Part shown: positions 22,184 through 34,189 of the stretch, one piece after another
Layout of the letters: every line of letters begins with the position of its first letter
Position numbering within the stretch: the stretch's first letter is position 1
Assembly (NCBI GenBank): GCA_951394405.1
Contig: OX596346.1
Span: 2,046,001-2,110,000 of the forward strand
Reading direction: 5' to 3'
Origin: Coprinellus micaceus
Taxonomy: Eukaryota > Basidiomycota > Agaricomycetes > Agaricales > Psathyrellaceae
Length of the DNA: 64,000 nt
The notes under the pieces: model-generated
Databases searched by the model: none
What the model was told of the DNA's origin: nothing
What the model saw: the letters and a program-made list of their open reading frames with translations, nothing else
Program-made: the position numbers and the translations under genes

Positions 22184-23161
22184 CTACCAACTAAACATGG
22201 GCAAGCGTTCTGAGATCCAGTAAAGCCAGTAGATCGCCTTCCTGTCCCCACTTGGCACGCCCACAATGCCGCCCGACATGACGCCCAATACCCAGTCGGA
22301 GTAAAAAGTCCTGAGGACGTTGAACATCCCGACCATCCATATCACACCTCCGACTACGAGTCTCTGGGCTGTGACACGATCCTTCGCACTTCCGATGAGG
22401 AGCGACAGAACTCCAGCCACAACAACCAAACCGCCAGCCCCTGCGGCGGCGTAAAAGCCAGCAGTCAGCTTCAGGACTCCTGGATGTGTCTTATCGTCTT
22501 TGGCGACCAACGCGGTGAGGCCGACCACGCCCACGGCCATTCCTGGAACATCTGCGGTAGGCCAGTGAGCAAAGGTACCAGGCTCGCCCACTTTGAACGT
22601 ACACAAGGCATCCCACCATGATATCCATGCCAACGGGTTCAACGCCACTTTCATAGGCGGTTCGACTTTCTCTGCGTCACCACCTTCCAAGTCGGCCAGT
22701 ACAACCTCGGACAGTTCATTGCTCTTCTCCTCAAGTGCGTCGTCGCCTCCCTGATCGCCTTCATGTTTACTACTGCCCAAATCCTCCCTTTCGTCATGCT
22801 TTGCCCTGCGCCTCTCGAGGATGGTCCTGCAAGGAAAATGGATTGCTGCGATGCCGTGAAGCAACGACATGGTCATCTTCCATACCCCAATCGCCAGTAG
22901 TTCCCAGCTATCCTTGCAGCGAACAATTGCCACAATCGAGAGTACCGTCGAGACGGAGATGTGGATGCAACCGAGAGCCAGGTCAAACCATGAACAGTCG
23001 ACCCGCGAGAGGGGCCACAGGGGCTTGCGGCCGAACCAGAGGCAGAGAATGGTGTAGTAGGTGAGGACATGCGAAGCGAACCCGAGAGCACCGTATGGGA
23101 GGCTGTAGCACTCGATCTCTTCCGAGATGGATCTGACGGCGTTGGTTGGTGTCGATGCCAT
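22184..23161 (-). CDS. Uncharacterised multi-helix membrane protein, paralog C1
   Basis: Two exons on the minus strand (23161-22603 and 22551-22184; intron 51 nt) give 308 residues. The conserved N-terminus EIECYSLPYGALGFASHVLT starts the first of several hydrophobic helices, followed by LWFGRKPLWP. A charged Glu/Asp/Lys loop occupies the middle, then PGMAVGVVGL, a helix after GVLKLTAGFY, and FYSDWVLGVM near the end. Paralogs C2 (34190-35142) and C3 (35472-36423) share the same intron position after a Trp-Trp motif. C1 and C3 are nearly identical in the first 50 codons at DNA level. The intron length is a multiple of three, so reading through it would keep the frame. The family is fungal and has no function known to me; a channel or transporter role is possible. 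Confidence 0.82.
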   Translation of the reverse strand: MASTPTNAVRSISEEIECYSLPYGALGFASHVLTYYTILCLWFGRKPLWPLSRVDCSWFDLALGCIHISVSTVLSIVAIVRCKDSWELLAIGVWKMTMSLLHGIAAIHFPCRTILERRRAKHDEREDLGSSKHEGDQGGDDALEEKSNELSEVVLADLEGGDAEKVEPPMKVALNPLAWISWWDALCTFKVGEPGTFAHWPTADVPGMAVGVVGLTALVAKDDKTHPGVLKLTAGFYAAAGAGGLVVVAGVLSLLIGSAKDRVTAQRLVVGGVIWMVGMFNVLRTFYSDWVLGVMSGGIVGVPSGDRKAIYWLYWISERLPMFSW

Positions 23162-23649
23162 GGAGGAGGGCCGCGATGGAATGGTGGGGGTTGATCAGGC
23201 CCTAGATAAAGCCAGTAGTGCAAAGGAGGGGAAATACCCTATCCCGTGTCGCGATTCTGGACAGGGCCGGTCGCCAGGCCGTGTGGACTTGGGCCTATTC
23301 ACCTATCTATGGCGGGCCACATATTAAATTTGGCGGGTTTGAACGCGACGGGACCCACACGCCCCCACCAACACCAACTAGCTGATTGGCGTCAGCCGAT
23401 TCAACCCATACAACTAGATATGTATTGTTCATTCTAGGCTAACACAGAGCTCGAATCAGTCCTAATGGATCAGTAGATGTACAACAACAGCGAAAGTCTT
23501 TGAGGGGTACAAAAGAGTCGAGGCGTAGTCTACAACAGCGGCGGTAAAGAGAGGTGGAAGAAGGGAACGTCCACTTGACACCCCCAGAAAATCGTAAAAA
23601 GGTCGTTACAAGCATAAGAATTGCCAGGTTCACCAGAGACCCCCGGACA
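23162..23649. other. Intergenic: C1 promoter and 3' end of CorA-like gene 1
   Basis: No gene recognised. Confidence 0.45.
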
Positions 23650-26094
23650 TCAGTGGTGCGTCTCAAACGGCCCAAACGGCCGCGCGTGGGTCGTTGGCAG
23701 CACTTCAACGTCTCGGAGACTCCCTTCGCGCTCTATATTGAAAGTGATTTCTTTCTCCTCCTCTATATCCACAAACGTGTGGGCCGTCGATGGCTTCCTC
23801 TGCTTGCGGATGTACCTCTCATAGATGAGTTGGAATGGCCAGGTGAGGCGCCACCAGAATGACACCTCAGTTTTGAAGATGTACTTGCTCTGGAAGGCGA
23901 TGATGATCCAGACGGTGGCGATCGTGAAAGGGACGGCCGCGGCGACGTAGTGGGGAAGGGTTTCGAGAGACCCAGGGTTGATTTCGGCAACGTTCATCCC
24001 GAAGACGGCCTGCACAAAACGCGGGTGAACAAACGCATGAATTGGACGAAGGAGAGGTGCTCACAGCAACAAAACTGGCAGGGAGGAAAACCATAGTAAG
24101 GTAGGCGATCTGCTTCATAGCGGCGCTATCGCGGACGGCAGCCTCTGTCATTTCTCTCATGTACTTGCTATCCGTAATATTGACGCTGCTAAACACCTAC
24201 ATTTGGTCAGTACCTCCCATGATACGACACATAGTCCAAATTAAGAATTTACCAGGTTCATCACGTTCTTTAGCCTCCTCTCCTGCTGGAATAGCATGAG
24301 CTTCAACCTTTCTACCTCATCAATGAGGTTCTTGCACTCCCTCTTGAGAAGCCTTGCGTTCTCATCGAGTTTTTGCTTAGGGAAATTGGTTTCGGTCATG
24401 AAGGGGTTGGGCGTTTCTTGGATGAAAGTGATGTTCTTGATGAAGTCGTCGAGGAGGGACGAGTAGTGGAGGTGGTGGGCACGAATGATGTGCAGTTCGC
24501 GGGTTAGGGGCATGTGGGCCGTCGTGATGACACGGTCTTCCTGTTGAGATCGTTCAGTCGGGTAAGTGTCGAAGGAGGGAGGACGAACTCACGAGGGCGA
24601 GAATGTGCTGATAGAGGGATTCCAGTGCCTCGTCCCAGCCATAAAGGGCATGCCAGACAAAGCAGAGCAACACGAGCGTCGGATCTGGGGAGCGCTGGAA
24701 CATACTCTGCCAATACACGGACTGTCCCGCGAAGCGTATCCGTTCGTGAAGATATTCAGCAGATGTCACAGGTAGGTTTCGCGTGGGGTGGTAGGAAATG
24801 ATGGTACTGCCGTTGCTATTCCTGATGAGGTGAATCGACAGCAGGTCCAGCGAGAGAACCTTTTGATCTGGTTGGGTGGACGGTAAGGAGTGGCTAAGGG
24901 GAATATGAAGGAGACTAACTCGAGTACAGGACTAGGGGAGCCTGAGTGTCGATCTTTTGGGAACCGAGGAATGTGCCCTTGCGAGAGGCAACCGATCCGC
25001 CAGGCACGGCAGGGAGGTACTCCTGCTCATACTCGTCTTGCTTGACAGACTTGATAAATGTCAGGGTGACCGTAATATCTTCGAAGGTCAAACAAATCAG
25101 TATATTGTATGACCAATGAAGGGAATGCTTACGATCGCCAACATCCTCTTTTATTTCTTCTTGAAACCTCGAGGGTATCCAGTTGAGGGAAGAAGAAAAG
25201 TAAAAGGGTTCGATGTTGAACCTAAATGCGTTGGTCAGAGCGAACACATAAACGGGTATTACCCACACATACCTGGCACCCAGCATCTGCAGCACTGGTC
25301 CCGACATGTTCTGAAGGAAGAGTGCCCTGACACGGAGATCGGACGGGCGCTTAATAAGAGATGAAATCAACATCGGGTCCCCAAAGCCGTTCCAGGGCGC
25401 ATGACACGAGGAAAACACGCGGCGCCGTCGTTCAGAGACAATCAACCCTCCATTGAACTCAAGACCGCCCACATCCCGAATCCCTATACTTCCAAATGAT
25501 CGTTCCACTCACATGGTTGATTTGGTATAGGATTGTCTGCCAAGTCTCTGCATCCTTTCCTTCTGGCGCCTCTAGAGGCCCCGCATCCGTAAAGTAACCG
25601 TTGGTATCAACGTCGCATCTGAATATCTTGCACTCTAAATCGCGTCGATACTTGTGGATAGCATCCCAAATCTTGCTCTTCTTCACCTGCCGCTCCGTCC
25701 AGTTCGGGAAACGCGACTGTGGGTAGCCAGTCCAGCAGCTGCAATTATCGTGGGGGCATAATTCTGGAATTGGGGGCTCCTTGGAGGCCAGTTGCTCGCG
25801 GTCGACCTCTGGGACGGCATTAGTGAATCGAAGTCGGAAGATAAGTGAGAGACGAGAGGACAACGAGGAAAACAACGCGGGACGACCAAGCCAAATATCT
25901 GGTTCGACGAGCTGCTAGGACAGGAATCTAAGGGCGCTCCGCTCACCATCTCCGATATCCACCCAAGGCCAGGGCGCTGAGGGGGCAGCATGCCGATGCG
26001 AAGGCGGTGCAATACGGTTGGGATCCGAGTTGACGCTCCTCACGGTCTTCACGCTGGCTGGCCTGCTCCGTAGGACGCTCAAAAACTCGTTCAT
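23650..26094 (-). CDS. CorA-like divalent-cation transporter, copy 1
   Basis: Nine exons on the minus strand (26094-25947, 25808-25513, 25349-25273, 25221-25133, 25078-24920, 24867-24593, 24540-24253, 24196-24065, 24009-23650) give 607 residues. CorA/Mrs2/ALR-type carriers move Mg2+ or related ions as pentamers. The diagnostic GMN tripeptide is present in AVFGMNVAEI at the end of the first of two C-terminal membrane helices (MVFLPASFVA and AAAVPFTIATVWIIIAF). Before them lies a long cytosolic helical domain (LLKRECKNLIDEVERLKLM) ending in ITDSKYMREMTEAAVRDSAA. The N-terminal half (HRHAAPSAPWPWVDIGD; a Cys-rich CPHDNCSCWTGYPQSRFPNW) is typical only of its paralog and fungal relatives. It is tandem with copy 2 in the same orientation. 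The ion is not deducible from sequence. Confidence 0.87.
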
Positions 26095-26649
26095 ACTTCT
26101 GCCTTCGACCTTTTCTGGTTATCGTATGGTGCCGTCTGGTTCGTCAAATTCGTGAGGGATCGATCAAGGGAAAGGGAAGTGCCCCAGGTGCGGATGGGAG
26201 TGAGAGTGAAAGGGGGTGGTGGCGCAGCTGACGACAGCATGTTCATTGTTGGAAGGTTACAAGGGAATGTTAATAAGCTGTGATTGACGCCTTGAACACG
26301 TTCCGACCATGTCTTTTACTTGTCCTATCTGGGTTCTATCATCCTTGATTGTCGGCGGCGGTGGGGCATGGCCTCCGACACCTCCACACAGCCCTACACA
26401 TGATGCACAGGGAAAGAAGCAGGAAGGGGTGAGCAAACTTAGTACAGTGAATGTTATCTGGTACAACATGGGCAGGTATATGTATGTATATAGCAATGGG
26501 GAGAGGTCCTGGTGTTAGTCGTAGGTATGCGACCATGTTGCCTGGTCGGTCAAGACTCAAAAGTTCTTTCGTCAGTGGTGTGGGCGCGTTCATGAGCGTA
26601 GGTTATCGTAAAGAGATCATAGCTTCCATAAGGTTTCCTCCAAAGGGGT
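26095..26649. other. Intergenic between the two CorA-like genes
   Basis: It holds the promoter of copy 1 and the 3' region of copy 2. No gene recognised. Confidence 0.45.
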
Positions 26650-29037
26650 TCAGTTCACCGGGTGGGTCGCAACCGTGACGTTCGCCTCATCACCTTTCAT
26701 CGATGGACCCTTCACCTCCCCCTCCCCCTCCATTATGTCCTTGGGTTCATCGACCATTATCCCAGGCGCATCGTCGTCTGCATCCGCCTCGTTCTTCTTC
26801 CCCCGCAGCCTCCACTTGACGAAAAAGTACGGCCACCCCAACCGCTTCCAAAACGGTGTCCGTTCGCGGAAATAATGCTTGCTCTGGAAGGCCGTGATGA
26901 CCCAGGCCGTGGCAAGGGTCAGGGACAAGGCAGTTGCAACGTAGTGTTGAAGTGTGCCAATGGAGTCTGGGTTAATTTCAACGACGTTCATGCCGAATAC
27001 GGTCTGGTGGGAGGGTCATAAGATAAACGTCTATCACAGTGGGGAAGAAGCGGAGTAGGTATGCAAACTTACCGCAATGAAGGAGGCAGGAAGGAATACC
27101 ATCGTCAGATAGGCTATTTGCTTCATCTGCCGGGGGAGGTAATGTCAGCGACGTCGGAAAGCAGAATGCAAGTTGACGTGGGCTTACCGCAGCGCTATCC
27201 CTTACCGCAGCCTCGGTCATCTTGTGCATCCGCTTGCTATCCGTGATATTGATACTGCTGAAAACCTAGCCGGGGGTGAGTAATTATTACTTCGCTTGCC
27301 AGGTTCGAGGCACACGCACCAAATTCATAACATTCTTCAACCTTCGATCTTGCATCCGCCTCCCGTTCTCCAGCCTCTCCACTTCGGCGAGGAGATTGCT
27401 CGTTTCCCTGGCCATAATTTCTGTCGTCCATTTCCGGTCTTCTTCGTTGAGCGAGGATACAGCAGGGTTCTCAGTGTCCCGAATGAACTCGATCGTTTTG
27501 CGGAAGTCTTCGAGCAGTGAGGAGTAGTGGAGGTGGTGCGCGCGGATAACGTGCAGCTCTTCGGTTAGATGCATTTGGGAAGTCTTGATCACCCGTGTTT
27601 CCTGCAGGCACGTTCGTGTCAGTCCAATTTGGATTGAACGGCATTGCAAGTTAGGCACCCGAAGAACGACTCGCGGGGACCTGAAAGAGTTAAAGGACTT
27701 ACCAAAAAGCAGATATGCGAATACAAATGCTCCATGGCCTGATCCCACGCGTACATCGCGTGCCATATGTACATGAGCAGCACGAATGTGGGGTCTGTCG
27801 ATCGTTGAAAGATGTTCTGCCAATACACTGATTGCCCAGCGAAGCGTATCCGTTCGTGCAGAAATGGCGCCGTTGTCGTCGGCAGTGCGAGGTTCGGGTG
27901 GTACGAGATGATGACGCTTCCGGAGCTCTGGCGTACGAGGTGGACGGAGAGTAGATCAAGGGCTAGTTGTCGGGAACCGCTTGCAGAGACCAAGTCCAGA
28001 GGCGCTTGGGTGTCTATCATCTGATGCACGAGGGTAGAAACAGGAGCATCGTTCACATTTGTCAGAGTATCTGTGGTGTTGAACGAATACGGCGACCGTG
28101 AACTCAACCGGACGGCGTCGACGGGTGGGAGTGAGCGCAGGAAGACGAGCGTGAGTGTGAGGTGATCGCCTCCTCCAGCCCTGATGTTGGACTGGAAGCG
28201 GGAAGGGATCCAGTTCAGGGAGGAGGACCAGAAGAAGGGTTCGATGTTGTACTTGGCGCCGAGCATTTGCAGGACGGGTCCAGAGATGCTTTCGATGAAC
28301 AGGGCGTGCACGCGCGCCGAGTCTACCTGGGGGAGGTCAGTGGTGTGCAACCCGACCGCAGCATGAAATGTCCAACAAAATGCCGAATCCTCTCTCGAGT
28401 TCACAGCAGCGCTATTTTATGCCCAAGGGCGCCTTGGAACGACAACTCTTGCCGCGGTGTAGAACACACCGTTCCAATCGCGGCTCAGCGGATGGCTACC
28501 AAAGAACAGCAATCGAGCGAGGATAACAGCAACAAGTGAACCAGGACGTGAACAAGCGGTTTCAAGGGGGCACGTACATTCGTTTTTGACACAAATTTCC
28601 AGGTATCCCTAGCATCCTCGGCGTCATGCGTCCCAGCCGCAGAAAAGTGACCATCCCCGTCCACATCCACCCAGTGTATCCGGCACCGTTCATTCTTGCG
28701 ATATTGGTTTATAGCGTCGTAGATCCCGCTTTTCTTCACTTGGCCTTCAGTCCAGTTGGGAAACAAGGACTGTGGGTACCCTGACCAGCAATCGTTACAG
28801 GAATCGTCGTGTGCACAGGGTGAGGGTATTGGGGGTGCTTTTGAGGCCAACTGCTTGGGGTCAACGCCTGCTTGTATATGTTGGTAGGTAAAAGAGAGCA
28901 CTACAGTCGGCACACTCACCATCCGCAATATCAACCCACGGCCATGGAGCAGACGGGGCAGCATGTCGGTGAGAAGGAGGTCGAATCCGGTCGTCTCGTT
29001 CGTCTCGTTCGTCCTGTTTGCCGGTCAGTGAGGCCAT
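26650..29037 (-). CDS. CorA-like divalent-cation transporter, copy 2
   Basis: Seven exons on the minus strand (29037-28920, 28867-28578, 28326-27703, 27601-27320, 27265-27188, 27126-27073, 27003-26650) give 599 residues. It is collinear with copy 1: HRHAAPSAPWPWVDIAD at the N-terminus, SLFPNWTEGQVKKS, ARVHALFIESISGPVLQMLG, RIRFAGQSVYWQ, then two helices with GMN in TVFGMNVVEI. The 624-nt third exon covers a part that is split by three introns in copy 1. Copy 2 has one extra intron just before MKQIAYLTMVF. The C-terminal tail is acidic and unrelated to copy 1, so regulation or sorting may differ. Confidence 0.87.
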
Positions 29038-29490
29038 TGTTGAATGGGCGCTGCCTGGTCAACCCAGAGTCCAAAGAGTGAGGTAAAAGGGGAAGTTCTC
29101 CAGCAACTCAGATGAGCGCCTAAGTTCAAAAGGGGCCACATGACTTGGAGGCACAGCATCAAATCAACCGCCATTGGCGGAGCTCAAACTTGCTCTGGCC
29201 AAAATGCCACGAAAGCAGACCGACGTACCTTCTCCAGGAGTACACCACAACTGCTTTGTACAGAGCTCCCGATTCTGACGGTAAGTAGTCATCAATGCAG
29301 TTGTTAACAGTCATAAATGGTTCTCAAATGCAGGTGCAGTGGTCGGTGGTGTGGGCCAGAAGCTCCGCTTTTATGTTCTCAAGGCCGCCACGCTCCCTCC
29401 TATAAAACCCTTGCAAGGAACAGGACCCCATTCTTCCTCCCTCTACCACTTATTCAGGACCTACTCCAGGCTCTTCACGACTCCTCAATC
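29038..29490. other. Divergent promoter region, CorA-like copy 2 / ArsB-type transporter
   Basis: The two start codons are 29037 (-) and 29491 (+), so about 450 bases serve two divergent promoters. No gene lies inside. Confidence 0.55.
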
Positions 29491-31237
29491 ATGGTGTCGC
29501 GATTTGCCATCGTAACGCTCATATTCTTCTTCATTTCGACCATCTTTGTGATCCAGCCCGTGTCCTTCCATGTTCAACTCCCAGTCCTTGGAAGGCGCAA
29601 GGTCACAATTGGCCTAATGAGCGCCCCCATATTGACAATTGCTCTTCTATGGGCCGCGCAATGCTTGGGGGCAACCCAAATTCGGGACGGTATCGTTGGA
29701 ACAGGTCCGTCGAGTCCGCACGCACCTCGGTCTAGTTCACTCTAACTATAGCTTGCCGTTGCCAGATAATATCAAGCCGTACAACATCCTCATCCTGTTT
29801 ATATCACTGGCGTACATGGCAATTACCCTGGACTGCACCGGCGTTTTACAGGCAGCGGCCTTCTGGGTCAGCAACAAAGGAGGAAAGAGTGGACGGAAAC
29901 TCTACTTCTACTTCTACTTGCTCCTCACTGTCATCAGCATGATTGTTGGCAACGACCCTGTCATCCTCTCCGGCACCGTTTTCCTGGTCTACTACACCCA
30001 TGCGGTTGGCCTGAACCCTGACGCTTGGCTGATCTCCGAGTTCGCTGCCGCCAATACTGCCAGCATGGTTCTATTTGTCGGCAACCCCACGAACGTCGTG
30101 ATTTGCGAAGGCTTCAGGATTAACAATGCTGCATTCACGGCGTACACGATTCTCCCCTTCCTCGCCTGCAGCATCGCTTGCTACCTCGCCCTCATGCTAC
30201 AATACCGGAAGGAGGACCACATACCCAAGAAATTAAACGTTTCAGCAGCCCTGGACCCCCTGGCTGTACTGCGCGACCCCGTCAGCGCGATCTTTGGGAG
30301 CATTTGGCTCGCCATTTGCCTGATTGTTGTGATTGTACTCAGTTTCATCCATGTTGATGTCTGGAAGATTGTGCTGCCGTTCGCCGGTGGCAAATTTATC
30401 TTCGATATCGCCTGGGACCACTACCGATATACCACCGGCAGAATACCCAAATTTGACGAGAATAAAGCCGACAACGCTAGGTCGCCGACTGATCCCATGG
30501 CCGCAGCCATCGAGCGAGCGATGTCCAGCGAGATGGAACGAAACGGAACTGCCCAAACATTTTCAACCTTTAAGCACCACGACAATGATGATCCACTGGC
30601 CAACTCGACGGGCCACATCCTCGATCCCGAGATCCCGCGCTCTACATCACCCGCAGGACCCCCCTCCATACGCAAACCGAACCCCCTCTTCCCATCATTT
30701 CAACACTGGGCCGGGAAGACCCATCGAAGACTTAAAGCTCACTTCCCAACATTTTTCACCGCACTACCCCGATTGCCCTTCGGATTGATCCCCTTTGCCT
30801 TCTCCCAATTCATCCTCATTGAAGCTCTCGAGCACCAGGGCTGGATAGGCATCTTCTCCCGTTGGCTTGTCATCGCCTCCAAGGGAAGCATCCACCCCGT
30901 TGTTTGGCTGGTTGGCATCTTCGGTGTCGTCCTCTGCAACATCTCTGGCACCAACATCGGTGCCACAATCCTACTCACCAAGGTTATCCGCACCTCCCAA
31001 TTCGACCCCGCCACAGACCGTGCAGCAGCCGTCGCTCTCGCCGTCGCCAGCAACATTGGCGCGGTCAGCTTCACGTTCTCTGCGAGTCTGGCAGGCCTTC
31101 TGTGGGTGGCGATCCTGAAGGACAAGGGTATCAAGTTTAGCCAGTGGCGTTTTGCAATGTGGAACTCCCTGCCACTACTTGCCATGACGGGTGTTGGACT
31201 CGGCGTGGTCAGTGCCATGATGGCGGTGCTGTACTAG
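29491..31237 (+). CDS. ArsB/NhaD/citrate-type (IT superfamily) membrane transporter
   Basis: Two exons (29491-29704 and 29766-31237; the intron splits an Asp codon) give 561 residues. There are about ten to eleven hydrophobic helices in two halves joined by a hydrophilic loop (about 30440-30740) rich in Asp/Ser/Pro. Signatures of the ion-transporter superfamily are the re-entrant-loop regions MIVGNDPVILSG and FVGNPTNVVICEG in the first half and LCNISGTNIGATILL with ASNIGAVSF in the second. Relatives include bacterial arsenite pump ArsB, NhaD antiporters and citrate carriers. No arsenic-related gene (ATPase, arsenate reductase) is nearby, so the substrate is open. A cleavable signal is not needed; the first helix starts at residue 5. 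Confidence 0.87.
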
Positions 31238-31554
31238 GGTCGCAGTCGTTTGAAGTCAAAATGCATTGCGGCAGCGGGTGACGAATCTAAAATGACCCCT
31301 CGTTGACCTATTAGAAGTTTTTGCTCTATATATTCCCCGCCTGATACATATATCCCGTTGTGATTACTCACGCAACGTTGCCCGACTGGCAATGTCGCGC
31401 CAGTGGAACCTACTTCCTTTAAAGTTGGTGCAGGGTCTAGCGCCTAAACTCGGGCGCTCTGCGTCCATCAGACATGTGACAGGCTCCCACGTGTCCCAGT
31501 TTGCCAGCACCGTTCCTTGAGAGGTCGAGCTCAACTTCGTACCAACACCACACC
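31238..31554. other. Intergenic upstream of the Asterix-like gene
   Basis: No gene seen. It holds the 3' UTR of the transporter and the promoter of the next gene. Confidence 0.45.
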
Positions 31555-32020
31555 ATGAGCGCCGTACAGACGAGCAAGGGTGACCCTCGGAATGCGTCCC
31601 TGGAGGAGCCATACGCGTTGCCCAGGTCGTGGTTTCTTGAAACCGGTGGTGCGTTCCCCATGCCCACCCATTATCATATTCCCGACTTGAAACTAACTTG
31701 AAACTTTCGGGATACCCTTTACACTCACTCTGACTCACAGACGGCCTCGCTACTTCTGGCATGTTCCTTGGTGGATTAATCATGGTCACCAGGAATCGAT
31801 TCCTCGCATGGCCTTCCGTCGTCTTTGGTATTAACTCGCTGATCAACCAACACCCTTTGCGGCAGAAGGAGAGTGCGGCTGGCTGGTCGAATACTGGGTG
31901 CGTCATAATATGTCTCTCTCTAGAGCTCTCACTGACTATTTTGCTCTAAGGTTGTGCATCATCGCCCTTCTCGCTTCTTACCTGCCCTACTTTGTCGTCA
32001 CGAAGAACCCTATTATATGA
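31555..32020 (+). CDS. Asterix-like (WDR83OS/PAT-complex subunit) small membrane protein
   Basis: Three exons (31555-31645, 31741-31897, 31951-32020) give about 105 residues. Layout matches the Asterix family: a short hydrophilic N-terminus with Pro residues (EEPYALPRSWF), a first hydrophobic segment (TSGMFLGGLIMVTRNRFLAW then PSVVFGINSLIN), a polar loop HPLRQKESAAGW, and a last segment LCIIALLASYLPYF ending near ...VTKNPII. In animals Asterix works with CCDC47 in the ER as an intramembrane chaperone for nascent multi-spanning proteins. The match is by pattern and length (human form 106 residues), not by long identity. Confidence 0.65.
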
Positions 32021-32421
32021 TGTCACCCTTCCTCTCCAACACGACATGCTTTCCGGGGTTTCTGGGGCGAGGCGCTCAACACTCCATGCGCCATCCGAGT
32101 AGCTTCGGACTTGCAAAGGCCAACGTCATGAAGTACGCAGCACCACATCTACCTTCTCAGCATCGCCGCAATGGCCAGGGATGGGCGCACCTCGACCACG
32201 GAAACGATTATCTATAGGTTACTCACCTGGTTCATGAGCCTAGCCACTCATCTCTCTGAAATGCGTTCCACGCAACCCAAAGTCAAAGCTACGCGCCGAT
32301 TTCCGATCTGAGAAATGTCCTCCACAAGATACAATACTGATACATTAACGACTTGGATCATTCAAGGTGCCTCGCGCTGACCCTCGGCAAATTCTTGTAT
32401 GTCGCGCTGCGCGCCGAACCT

Positions 32422-32925
32422 TTACTGAGTGGTGACAATGCCATCAGGCTCTGAGGTTCCAGGCCGTTGGTCAATGGCGAGGTTACGACAAGTGCTGCGG
32501 CTCTCACCAATGTAGGCAACGAGATTATCACCTGCCAAGCTCGCATGGAAGGACGCGGGGATGCTGGCAGAGAATCCCTACAGGGTGTTAGACTTGCGAT
32601 GAGGGGAACTACAAGGGCGTGCGAATCTTGACACTCACGTTGAGGATGCCAGCGCCCTGATCATATCGGTCTTTGACCTCGCCCCCTACATGAAATTCCC
32701 CACAAGCATCTTAAGTTCCGTGACTCCTCTTCGATGGGCGGGGGGTACTAACCGGCAGCATGGACCTCATCGGCGTATTTCGAGATCTGTTCGCTCGTAA
32801 CGCCGTCTTTGAACACGACGATGAACTCTGAAGGAGATCCAGGTTAGTGCACGATCGATCAAGCCCGAATCCAGATAAGACAAGAATGAGGAGGTGTAGG
32901 AGTGCGTACTTCCGATATCTGACAT
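32422..32925 (-). CDS. Peptidase inhibitor I9 / POIA1-like proteinase inhibitor
   Basis: Five tiny exons on the minus strand (32925-32910, 32827-32753, 32685-32639, 32577-32508, 32450-32422) give 78 residues, the size of Pleurotus POIA1 and yeast Pbi2. The domain is the subtilisin-propeptide (I9) fold: KFIVVFKDGVTSEQI as first strand and helix, a GG turn then EVKDRYDQGAGILNGFSASI, and the end VAYIEPDGIVTTQ. The GIVTTQ C-terminus is the part of this family that inserts into the active site of subtilisin-like proteases such as vacuolar proteinase B. No signal peptide is present, so it acts inside the cell. The first coding exon has only 16 nt. Confidence 0.9.
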
Positions 32926-34189
32926 CGTGGCTGGTTTATCTGGCGAAGGGGAGGATGTGGATATAAGGTTGGACCAAGGTTGGAGACGATGACGATGAAG
33001 CGTGTTATAAAGGGACGGAATTGGCCCCTGTCCGGAACTGCGTAATGTGCTGTGCGCTTGCCTAATGCGTCGAGGTTGGAGCAGAGAGCCCATCAATGGC
33101 GCCATCAATATGGGCCACCACCCGCTCGATGTGTAGGGGAATGGGGAGAGTAACTGGTGAGGAATTGGAAGAGTCGGGACGGAGGCCAGAGCTTGTTTGA
33201 GCGTGACGGAGGGCCGCGTGTTTCACCCCACCAGTCGTATGACGCGTGGACATTTGCCTCCATTTGGGCGCTAAACTTTGCAGACACCCGGGCACAAAAA
33301 CTGAACTCCGTTATCTGCACTAGGACTCAGACGCACTGCACGCTCTTCTCATTTAGCGCCATGCATGGGTTGTGACAGTTGGTCTTGCAAGACTCCCTGA
33401 GGTTTAATAGAAGGATTGCCCACAACCGAACCGGTGGTGGCCTGTCCCGTTACAGGGCTTTGATCGGGCGCTCAGAGAGCATGTCTAATCCTGGATAGAA
33501 TTCACAAATAATTTGAGCTGTCCATTCACCACCATGGCCATGGCCGATCTTCACAAAAGGGTACCGTGGTAGGAAGCAGGGTATTATAATTTATTAGTGG
33601 TCAATCGCTCAGAACAATCCAGTGCACGTCGAAACTACGGGGTCACGCCGCTTACCTATCAGAGTGCCTTCTGTGTTGCCACTTTTTACACCTTCACATC
33701 CAGCTTGATTGTACTAGGTTTTCAATTGACCTCCCGGCTTCTTCCAGCGATAATCTTCTTACACCTACATAATAGTCACGATGCCCATTGTGTGGGCAGT
33801 GTGGCGCGAATGCCAGTAGCGGAAGCACCAGAAAGGGAGGTCATCACTTAGGTAGTTTCCACAAAATCTACTTCGCGGCGAGTTATCGCTGTGTTTAGGA
33901 CCGTGAGGCTGTTTGTGGGTCCACTCTGTGTGCTCAGCCTCGTGTCAGTGTGTCTGGCCTCAGGCCAGTCAGACTTTGGGATCCAATAGTCCAGCCATGA
34001 GAGCTTCCTAGAGATGAAACCCGGTGAACAAGGCGGGATTAGTGCGTGATGAGCGAGTACAGCAATACAGGAGATGGGCAAAAGATCGTGAGGTTCGTGA
34101 CAGAAAACCATGGCGGATAGTCGTATAAAAGCGTTTGACATTCGTGTGCTGAAGGGCGACTCACTTCCTCATTACTAGCTCATGTACGT
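32926..34189. other. Gene-free stretch between the I9 inhibitor and C2
   Basis: It holds the promoter of the I9 gene (pyrimidine-rich on the minus strand at 32.93-33.0 kb) and about 1 kb in which I recognise nothing. Confidence 0.45.

Noticed and set aside
29491..31237. Naming the transporter an arsenite pump
   Set aside because: The superfamily is clear but no arsenic gene neighbours or substrate-specific residues were identified.
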